Source of the DNA: Clostridiales bacterium
GTDB taxonomy: Bacteria > Bacillota > Clostridia > Oscillospirales > CAG-272
Assembly: GCA_016280525.1 (NCBI GenBank)
Contig: JAEEGW010000324.1
Location: 1-5,134 of the forward strand
Direction of reading: 5' to 3'
Length of the DNA: 5,134 nucleotides
Shown here: positions 1 through 5,042 of the stretch, piece by piece
Layout of the letters: every line of letters starts with the position of its first letter
Numbering within the stretch: the stretch's first letter is position 1
Notes under the pieces: generated by a model
What the model was told of the DNA's origin: nothing
The model's database searches: none
The model's input: the letters and a program-made list of their open reading frames with translations, nothing else
Translations under genes and position numbers: made by a program

Positions 1-396
1 TCCTATAAGTATGCACGCCGCGCACGTAAGCCCGCCCGTAAGCACAAGCACGGCGGCTAAGATAACGTAAGACTTGAAATTCTTTTTCAGATTGTGGAAA
101 AACCCCGGTCCCGCCATAAAGCCGACGGCGCCGACAAACATAACGAGCCCCACGTTTTCAATTATTTTAAGCGCACCCGTGACGTACGACGCGCTATCCG
201 CCGTAAGCTCCGAGCCGAGCGTGTTGTAGAAAATACAGCCGAATACGAGCGCGGTTATAAATACGCCCGCCGCGCCGAGCGACACGCCTTTTATCTTTAT
301 CCTGCCGAGAGCGTAGCCCGTAACTATAACGGCAAGCACGGAGAATATCAAAAACAGCACGCCTTTTAAAGACAAAACACCGCCGAACAGTTCCAT
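1..396 (-). CDS. AspT/YidE/YbjL-family membrane exchanger, N-terminal part (cut by window edge)
   Basis: The first 132 codons are visible without a stop; the gene continues beyond the left edge. The protein begins MELFGGVLSLKG and is very hydrophobic, with likely membrane segments near residues 12-30, 36-56, 81-99 and 110-132. Two stretches are typical of the aspartate-alanine exchanger (AAEx) family: GRIKIKGVSLGAAGV after the first helix and VGLVMFVGAVGFMAGPGFF before a basic KKNFK loop. Known members include the aspartate:alanine antiporter AspT and the Corynebacterium succinate exporter SucE1; E. coli YidE and YbjL are relatives. The ATG lies one base after the stop of the flavoprotein gene, with AGGTGAG 11 bases upstream, so it is translationally coupled to that gene. 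Family assignment is fairly secure. The substrate is inferred: the operon suggests a C4-dicarboxylate such as succinate, fumarate or aspartate. The 91-codon plus-strand frame here is a shadow. Confidence 0.82.
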   Translation of the reverse strand, partial: MELFGGVLSLKGVLFLIFSVLAVIVTGYALGRIKIKGVSLGAAGVFITALVFGCIFYNTLGSELTADSASYVTGALKIIENVGLVMFVGAVGFMAGPGFFHNLKKNFKSYVILAAVLVLTGGLTCAACILIG

Positions 397-397
397 A

Positions 398-2002
398 TCA
401 CAAACTTCTCACCTTTCTTGTGTAATCCGGCAGCAGCTTAGGCGATACGAGTTCCGTTTCAATCCCCGCGCCCTCAAGCTCTTTTTCGTACGCTGAAACG
501 TGGTCAAGCGTCAGCCTGCCGGGCTTGACTGTTTTGCTCTTCTCCGCCGCGTTTTTGCCGGCAGATCTGCCGAATACTATTATATCAAGCAAAGAATTGC
601 CCATAAGCCTGTTCCTGCCGTGTATGCCGCCCACTACCTCGCCCGCGGCGTATAGGTTTTCGACCGCGGTCATACCGTCCGCCGTTATGTCAAGCCCGCC
701 GTTCTGATAGTGCAGCGTCGGGTAAACGAGTATCGGATCTACTCTTATATCTATGCCGTATTTGTCAAACATACGCATCATTGCCGGGATCCTACGCTCT
801 ATCGTCCCCGCGCCGTTTATCTTCTCTATCATAGGCGTATCAAGCCAGACGCCGTAACCGTTTCCGGTGTCAACGCCGTTTGCCCTCTCGCCGCATTCGC
901 GTATTATTGCCGCCGCGCAGACGTCGCGCGTTTCAAGCGGATGCACGAAGACCTCGCCTTTCGCGTTGACTAACTTCGCGCCGAGAGAACGCACCTTTTC
1001 CGTAACGAGCGCGCCGTATATCTGCTCAGGATATGCCGCGCCCGTCGGGTGATACTGAAGCGTGTCCGCGTACAGCAGTTTCGCCCCGGCTCTGTAACCG
1101 AGAACGAGCCCGTCCGCCGTCGCGCCGTAGTGGTTTGACGTCGGAAATCCCTGGTAATGCATACGCCCCGCGCCGCCCGTTGCGAGAATCACCGTTTTTG
1201 CGCGCGCGACGAGAAGCTCTTTCGTCTCCATATTCAGCAGCACCGCTCCCGCCGCCGCGCCGTTTTCGTCAAGTATAAGCTCTATCGCCGCCGTGAAATC
1301 AACAACGGTTATGCCGCGATTTAAAACCTCGTCGCGCAGGGTGCGCATTATCTCCGCGCCGGAATAGTCCTTGCACGCGTGCATACGCTTGCGCGACGTG
1401 CCGCCGCCGTGCGTCGTTATCATGGTGCCGTCCGGCGCTTTGTCAAATTCAACGCCGAGGTCGGACAGCCATTTTATAGCCTCCGGCGCCTGTAAAACAA
1501 GCTTTGACAAAAGCTCGCGCTTCGCGGCAAAATGGCCGCCGCCGTACGCGTCTATAAAATGTATAGCCGGAGAATCGTCCGGCTTGTCCGCCGCCTGTAT
1601 GCCGCCCTCCGCCATCATCGTGTTCGCGTCGCCCATTCGCAGCTTTGTGACTACAAGCACGCTTGCGCCCGCGTTATCCGCCTCTATCGCCGCGGAAGCG
1701 CCCGCGCCGCCGCTACCGATTATCAGCACGTCAACGTCGTAATCCGGGTTTTGCAGATCGATTTTTATATCTTTTATCCTGCTGTGCGCGCAAAGCATAC
1801 CGCACAGCTCCGCGGGCACTTTGTCGCCTTTGTTTTTGCCGACTTTCAGAGTCGCGAATTTATCTTCTCTGTGGTCGGGATGATATTTATTCAGTATCTC
1901 TTCTTTCTGCTCCGCGCTCATCCTCTGCGGCTCGTACGCAGCGTTTTGCTCTCTGTTATTTGTAATGAGCTGCAGCGAGGCTTTGAATTTATCAGAATAC
2001 AT
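398..2002 (-). CDS. Fumarate reductase/succinate dehydrogenase-type flavoprotein (FrdA/SdhA family), soluble
   Basis: A 534-residue FAD protein, probably the fumarate-reducing catalytic subunit. The dinucleotide-binding motif GSGGAG is at 96-101, a second FAD contact ATGGAGR at 274-280, and NLYAAGE at 449-455. Residues matching the E. coli FrdA dicarboxylate site are present: H318 of HPTG, the TExxxR pair (E335, R338), R359 of the RDV motif (the proton-donating arginine), H431 and R465 in HGRNR. The capping domain spans roughly 318-430. Oddities are an extra N-terminal stretch of about 88 residues before the FAD fold, a tail of only about 54 residues after GRSAG in place of the long helical domain of FrdA, and N127 where FrdA/SdhA has the histidine that binds FAD covalently. 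There is no signal peptide, so it is cytoplasmic. A TTG seven codons upstream also opens the frame, but the ATG at 2002 has AAGGAGG at ideal spacing and is preferred. The family is certain; fumarate as substrate is likely; another enoate is possible. Confidence 0.9.
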   Translation of the reverse strand: MYSDKFKASLQLITNNREQNAAYEPQRMSAEQKEEILNKYHPDHREDKFATLKVGKNKGDKVPAELCGMLCAHSRIKDIKIDLQNPDYDVDVLIIGSGGAGASAAIEADNAGASVLVVTKLRMGDANTMMAEGGIQAADKPDDSPAIHFIDAYGGGHFAAKRELLSKLVLQAPEAIKWLSDLGVEFDKAPDGTMITTHGGGTSRKRMHACKDYSGAEIMRTLRDEVLNRGITVVDFTAAIELILDENGAAAGAVLLNMETKELLVARAKTVILATGGAGRMHYQGFPTSNHYGATADGLVLGYRAGAKLLYADTLQYHPTGAAYPEQIYGALVTEKVRSLGAKLVNAKGEVFVHPLETRDVCAAAIIRECGERANGVDTGNGYGVWLDTPMIEKINGAGTIERRIPAMMRMFDKYGIDIRVDPILVYPTLHYQNGGLDITADGMTAVENLYAAGEVVGGIHGRNRLMGNSLLDIIVFGRSAGKNAAEKSKTVKPGRLTLDHVSAYEKELEGAGIETELVSPKLLPDYTRKVRSL

Positions 2003-2007
2003 GTAAG

Positions 2008-2014
2008 CCTCCTT
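2008..2014 (-). promoter_or_regulatory. Ribosome binding site deciding the flavoprotein start
   Basis: AAGGAGG reads on the minus strand five bases before the ATG at 2002. It overlaps the TAA stop (2013-2015) of the iron-sulfur gene, so a terminating ribosome sits on the next start signal. It lies inside the frame of the longer TTG-initiated version (start 2023), which argues against that longer form. Confidence 0.85.
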
Positions 2015-2687
2015 ATTTTTCAATTACGCGGCTGTTGTAGAGCTCTTTAAGCTCCGAAACAGGCTTCTGCATAAGATCGGCTAAAAGACCGTCAAAGGCG
2101 CCGTCTTTTATCTCATTTACGCGGTCGTTCAAGTGCCCGCACCCCGGCGCGATATATTTGCCGTTTATGCGCCGCGCGAGCATCGCCACCTGCGGATGAG
2201 ATATGCCCGCGGGACAGCGGGACGAGCAGACGCCGCACATAACGCAGTCAAAAGACTCGTTCGCGCAGGCCTCAAAATCGCCTCTCTGCGCGTACGCTAT
2301 GTACTGCATGACGTTCAATCCCTGCGTGCACGCTTTCGTGCAGGCGCTGCATCCGACGCAGGCGTAAATTTCAGGGTATAACTGCATCATCACCTGTTCG
2401 TTTACCGGGATTTTTTCAATATCGTACACCTGCTTGACAAGCGGGAAAAACGGCAGCGTTGCGATATACATCCCGTCTTCCACTTTCGTCTGGCAGGCAA
2501 GCGCCGCGTGCAATTCGCGCTCGCCTTTTATCCTGTAAACCGTCGCGCACGCGCCGCAGAAGCCGTTTCTGCACCCGCACCCGCGGACGAGCTGATACCC
2601 GGCGTATTCCATAGCCGTCATTATCGTAAGGTTTTCCGGCACCTCGTATTTTTTGCCGAATAAAAATATAATAACAGTGTTTTCCAT
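2013..2687 (-). CDS. Fumarate-reductase-type iron-sulfur protein (FrdB/SdhB-like) with one [2Fe-2S] and two [4Fe-4S] sites
   Basis: A 224-residue electron-transfer subunit that should pass electrons to the FAD of the adjacent flavoprotein. The N-terminal half is a ferredoxin-like [2Fe-2S] domain with C39, C44, C47 and C65 (CRNGFCGAC, then a distal cysteine); C37 is an additional nearby cysteine. The C-terminal half has two complete CxxCxxCxxxC motifs, C110/C113/C116/C120 and C148/C151/C154/C158, the last followed by proline. Classical SdhB/FrdB has [2Fe-2S], [4Fe-4S] and a [3Fe-4S] cluster beside the quinone site; here the last is replaced by a second [4Fe-4S] motif, as in HdrC-like or thiol:fumarate-reductase-type proteins, though the CCG domain of TfrB is absent. 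The ATG at 2687 is preferred over a TTG four codons upstream because GAGG sits six bases before it and overlaps the previous stop. The gap to the previous gene is 8 bases. Family and cofactor motifs are secure; the partnership follows from the operon. Confidence 0.9.
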   Translation of the reverse strand: MENTVIIFLFGKKYEVPENLTIMTAMEYAGYQLVRGCGCRNGFCGACATVYRIKGERELHAALACQTKVEDGMYIATLPFFPLVKQVYDIEKIPVNEQVMMQLYPEIYACVGCSACTKACTQGLNVMQYIAYAQRGDFEACANESFDCVMCGVCSSRCPAGISHPQVAMLARRINGKYIAPGCGHLNDRVNEIKDGAFDGLLADLMQKPVSELKELYNSRVIEK

Positions 2688-2691
2688 ACTA

Positions 2692-2697
2692 CACCTC
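2692..2697 (-). promoter_or_regulatory. Ribosome binding site deciding the iron-sulfur subunit start
   Basis: GAGGTG on the minus strand, with its GAGG core six bases before the ATG at 2687, overlaps the TGA stop (2696-2698) of the upstream reductase gene. This supports the ATG start over the in-frame TTG at 2699 and indicates coupled translation. Confidence 0.7.
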
Positions 2698-3526
2698 AAT
2701 ACTCGTCGGGTAATTTATCCAGCTCGTCAAACCGGAACACCGGCCCGTCTTTACACACGTATTTTGAGCCTATGTTGCATCTGCCGCATTTGCCCACGCC
2801 GCATTTCATTTTCATCTCCATCGTCGTGTAAATCTGCGTTTTCTCAAACCCCATATCAAGCAGATTCGCGACGGTGAATTTTATCATTATAGGCGGCCCG
2901 CAGACTATCGCGACCCTGTTGTTGTCAAACCCGAGCTCTTTTACGTAGTTCGGCACAAAGCCTACGTGGCCGTCCCAGCCGTCCTGCTCTCTGTCTATCG
3001 TAAGATATACGTTTACGTCTTTATCACCGCTCCACTGCCGTGTTATTTCCTTATAAAACACTAAATCGTTCTTGCTTCTGCTGCCGTAAACTATATCAAG
3101 TTTGCCGTAATTTTCTCTTTTATCGCGGCAGTAGTTTATGACGGAACGCAGCGGCGCCAGACCTATACCGCCGGCGATGAACAACAGGTCTTTGCCCGTA
3201 AATTCGGTATCTACCGGAAACGCTCTGCCGTACGGACCTCTTACCGTTATCTGCTGTCCCGGCTCGCAGTTATGCAGAAAATCCGTAAATGTGCCGCATT
3301 TTTTTACAGAAAACTCCATTATTTCTTTGTCGGTCGGCGAGGAAGTTATCGAAAACATAGCCTCGCCCGCGCCGGGAACGGAGAGCATCGCGCACTGCCC
3401 GGGCTTGTGGTCAAACGGCTTTTTGCCGTCCGCAAGCACGGCAAACGTCTTTACGTCCGGCGTTTCAGCTCTTATGTCGGTTATTTCCGCTATTGCCGGG
3501 ATAAGCGTTTCATTTCTGCCTGTCAT
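2696..3526 (-). CDS. FAD/NAD(P)H oxidoreductase with C-terminal [2Fe-2S] site (AsrB / hydrogenase-gamma / PyrK-like)
   Basis: A 276-residue ferredoxin-reductase-fold subunit, the probable NAD(P)H entry point of the complex. The FAD-binding beta-barrel covers about residues 8-105, with FSITSSP at 58-64 as the flavin-contact strand and RGPYG at 96-100. The pyridine-nucleotide domain follows, with IAGGIGLAPLRS at 117-128 and VCGPPIM at 208-214. The C-terminus carries C242, C247, C250 and C258 (Cx4Cx2Cx7C), the [2Fe-2S] ligand pattern seen in dihydroorotate dehydrogenase subunit PyrK, anaerobic sulfite reductase AsrB and hydrogenase gamma subunits. The FAD motif lacks the RxYS arginine found in many relatives. 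The ATG has GGGAGG five bases upstream and overlaps the end of the AsrA-like gene by 17 bases. NADH or NADPH preference cannot be read from the sequence. Family is secure; its role as electron donor to the Frd-like subunits is inferred from gene order. Confidence 0.9.
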   Translation of the reverse strand: MTGRNETLIPAIAEITDIRAETPDVKTFAVLADGKKPFDHKPGQCAMLSVPGAGEAMFSITSSPTDKEIMEFSVKKCGTFTDFLHNCEPGQQITVRGPYGRAFPVDTEFTGKDLLFIAGGIGLAPLRSVINYCRDKRENYGKLDIVYGSRSKNDLVFYKEITRQWSGDKDVNVYLTIDREQDGWDGHVGFVPNYVKELGFDNNRVAIVCGPPIMIKFTVANLLDMGFEKTQIYTTMEMKMKCGVGKCGRCNIGSKYVCKDGPVFRFDELDKLPDEY

Positions 3527-4529
3527 TTTTGCCTCCCAGAGTTTTTATGACTTTGACGATATTCATTGAGATCGGGCAGCTTGCGACACATCTGCCGCAG
3601 CCAACGCAGCCGAATACGCCGCCGTTGTTTTCGGGAAAATATACAAGTTTATGCATAAACCTCTGGCGGAAACGCTCTTTCTGCGTAAACCTCGGCTGAC
3701 CCGCGGACATTTTGGTAAACTCGGAATACATACACGAATCCCAGCAGCGGTAACGCAGAACGCCGTCTTTCGTTTTGCAGTCTTTTATATCGTAGCACTG
3801 GCACGTCGGGCAGACGAAAGTGCACGTGCCGCAGCCGAGACACGACTGCGATAACTGCTCCCATTCCGGCTGCTCAAACAGCGCGTCCGTCATCCCCGCG
3901 CCGAAGCCGTCCGTTTTAACGTCTTTCAGCGGCAGTCTGTCAAGTATCTTTTTTATCTCGTCTTTTATCGGTTTTATATCGTTTTCATCGGCTTTTTCAA
4001 GTGTTTCAAATACGTTTGACAGCGTTTTTTCGCCTTTTTCCGTGTTCGGTTTCAGATAAATATACTCGTCGTCGCGCCACACGGATATATCTCCGCCCGG
4101 CTCGGACGGGTTGATCCCGAAGCTCTGACAAAAGCACGTCTCGGACGGGCGGCGGCACGCCTCCGTCACAATAACGCCGTGCTCCCGCTTTTCCGCATAA
4201 TACGAATCTGCCGGCTCGGATAAAAACACTCTGTCGAGCACGTCAAAGCTCTCCGCGTCGCAGGCGCGGACGCCGAAAATTATAAAATCGTCCTTTTCGG
4301 TCCTTATGTCCGTCAGCTCTATCTTTTTGCCCGCGACCTTGAATTTCATCATATCCTCGGTCTGCGGGAAAAAGAAATCTTTGGGTGAGCGGACGGTGTT
4401 CGTCCTTTCGCTCTGCTTATCGCCTTTTTCATATCTTTTATATGAATCGCCGACCAGCAAAAACAAGTCGTACTTTTCATCGAACCTGTCAAACAGCGCG
4501 TCTATTCCGTCTTTTTTGATCTTAAACAT
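3510..4529 (-). CDS. Two-[4Fe-4S] electron-transfer protein (AsrA / hydrogenase-beta-like)
   Basis: A 339-residue iron-sulfur protein, first gene of the operon. The N-terminal two thirds carry features of the AsrA/hydrogenase-beta family: FGVRACDAES near 85-94, then TEACRRPSETCFCQSFG near 122-138. Two complete ferredoxin motifs follow, C230/C233/C236/C240 and C308/C311/C314/C318, both followed by proline. The stretch between them is cysteine-rich (CPTCQCYDI at 240-248, C251, and RCWDSC at 261-266), a family-typical arrangement. In AsrAB and in soluble hydrogenases this subunit pairs with an AsrB-like flavoprotein, which is exactly the next gene here, overlapping it by 17 bases. The inferred role is to wire the NAD(P)H-oxidising subunit to the Frd-like iron-sulfur subunit. 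No catalytic siroheme subunit (AsrC) or hydrogenase large subunit is in the window, so sulfite reduction or hydrogen turnover is not supported. The ATG start has only a weak GAGAG five bases upstream. No convincing promoter was found just upstream. Confidence 0.87.
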   Translation of the reverse strand: MFKIKKDGIDALFDRFDEKYDLFLLVGDSYKRYEKGDKQSERTNTVRSPKDFFFPQTEDMMKFKVAGKKIELTDIRTEKDDFIIFGVRACDAESFDVLDRVFLSEPADSYYAEKREHGVIVTEACRRPSETCFCQSFGINPSEPGGDISVWRDDEYIYLKPNTEKGEKTLSNVFETLEKADENDIKPIKDEIKKILDRLPLKDVKTDGFGAGMTDALFEQPEWEQLSQSCLGCGTCTFVCPTCQCYDIKDCKTKDGVLRYRCWDSCMYSEFTKMSAGQPRFTQKERFRQRFMHKLVYFPENNGGVFGCVGCGRCVASCPISMNIVKVIKTLGGKNDRQK

Positions 4530-4569
4530 TTTTACTCTCGCTTAACGTTAATTGTATAACCCGCAGATG

Positions 4570-4751
4570 CGAGCATCGCTCGTCCGCATTCCATCTTGTC
4601 ACGAAGTGACATATCGAGCCGAAGGCATCTCGAGCCGAAGGCATTTCGACTTTTTTGTCGATATATCGCTTACGCGATTCGATATGCAGTCCTTTCAGTC
4701 TGCTCGATATGTGCGCCTTGCGCCGCACTCGATATGTTTGCTGACGCAAAC
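4570..4751. repeat. Mosaic array of nine short hairpins with shared ATATCGAG-type linkers
   Basis: Small, nearly consecutive inverted repeats fill the stretch upstream of the operon. Stem/loop/stem positions are: CGAGC-atc-GCTCG (4570-4582); TGTCAC-gaa-GTGACA (4597-4611); GCC-gaa-GGC (4618-4626 and again 4634-4642); TCGAC-tttttt-GTCGA (4646-4661); ATCGC-ttac-GCGAT (4665-4678); a degenerate GCAG...CTGC (4686-4703); GTGCG...CGCAC (4711-4728); GTTTGC-tgac-GCAAAC (4736-4751). Stem sequences differ but linkers are shared: CATATCGAG-like on the left (4610-4618, 4626-4634, 4642-4650) and its reverse complement CTCGATATG on the right (4703-4711, 4728-4736). The orientation flips at the palindrome CGATATATCG (4659-4668). 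Two copies of a 16-base unit (4615-4630, 4631-4646; 15 of 16 identical) make a direct repeat. I see no coding gene here; frames across it are incidental. Confidence 0.8.
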
Positions 4752-4779
4752 AAGATTTCAGCGCGCCCCCTCATACCTC

Positions 4780-4813
4780 TTCACTATTCACTACTCACTA
4801 TTCACTATTCACT
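4780..4813. repeat. Heptamer tandem repeat (TCACTAT)n
   Basis: Nearly five consecutive copies of TCACTAT start at 4781, one with a single T-to-C change at the last base (TCACTAC at 4788-4794), the last copy partial. It lies between the hairpin array and the G/C-run repeat. It looks like a simple-sequence tract subject to slippage; no function is evident. Confidence 0.85.
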
Positions 4814-4820
4814 CTTAACT

Positions 4821-4920
4821 CGGGAGGGGATAGGGGTTCCCCGACGCGAACTTGAGAGCGTTGGGGGTTCACGTAAGACCCCTCCCCTACGAGCGGGTCG
4901 TCGAGGCGCCGACCCCTACT
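4821..4920. repeat. G/C-run intergenic repeat with nested hairpins
   Basis: About 100 bases dominated by runs of four or five G on the left and C on the right. Seen directly: GGGAGGGG (4822-4829) pairs with CCCCTCCC (4879-4886) as an 8-base outer inverted repeat; GGGGTTCCCC (4833-4842) is a perfect palindrome; GGGGT/ACCCC (4864-4868 and 4878-4882) form a hairpin around a 9-base gap; GGGTCG/CGACCC (4895-4900 and 4910-4915) form another. CCCCTAC occurs twice as a direct repeat (4884-4890, 4913-4919). No T-run follows any stem, so a standard terminator is not indicated. It probably belongs to a dispersed non-coding repeat family, but only one copy is visible here. Confidence 0.6.
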
Positions 4921-4973
4921 GAATTCTTAATGATGGATGTACAATACAAGTGCAACAAAAATTAAATAAAGTA

Positions 4974-5002
4974 TAGACTCATAAAGCTTTCTTTGGTATA
5001 AT
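4974..5002 (+). promoter_or_regulatory. Transposase promoter, extended -10
   Basis: A perfect -10 box TATAAT (4997-5002) is preceded by TGG, giving an extended -10 (TGnTATAAT). TAGACT (4974-4979) matches the -35 consensus at four of six positions with a 17-base spacer. It points toward the transposase start at 5043 and leaves a leader of roughly 33 bases. Confidence 0.75.
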
Positions 5003-5042
5003 GGAGTTGACAAGACAACATTAAACACAAAGGAGAAGCAAA

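Noticed and set aside
398..2002. L-aspartate oxidase (NadB) as an alternative identity for the flavoprotein.
   Set aside because: NadB shares the fold and non-covalent FAD, but the gene sits with a FrdB-like iron-sulfur subunit and a reductase pair and not with nadA/nadC, and its TExxxR and RDV context fits fumarate reductase.
94..4059. Many plus-strand open frames of 60-172 codons opposite the operon.
   Set aside because: They lie antisense to well-recognised genes, are arginine/proline/alanine-rich as expected for shadows of high-G+C genes, and lack start signals.
2696..4529. Anaerobic sulfite reductase AsrAB.
   Set aside because: The pair resembles AsrA and AsrB, but the siroheme catalytic subunit AsrC is not adjacent; Frd-like genes occupy that place.
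4551..4579. Possible operon promoter on the minus strand: TACAAT (4556-4551) about 21 bases before the first start codon.
   Set aside because: The -10-like box is good but no acceptable -35 lies 16-18 bases upstream (best is GCGATG, two of six) and there is no extended -10; the leader would be very short. The true promoter may lie in or beyond the hairpin array.
4570..4661. Rho-independent terminator (TCGAC-tttttt-GTCGA or neighbouring stems).
   Set aside because: The T-run is in the loop, not after a stem, and no stem is followed by a T-tract on either strand.
4570..4751. CRISPR array.
   Set aside because: Repeat units are palindromic linkers of about 9 bases with 9-18 base hairpins between them, far too short for repeats and spacers, and orientation flips in the middle.
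4522..4922. Small open frames of 75-108 codons on both strands across the intergenic repeats.
   Set aside because: They translate hairpin and heptamer repeats, have no ribosome binding site of note and resemble no protein family.
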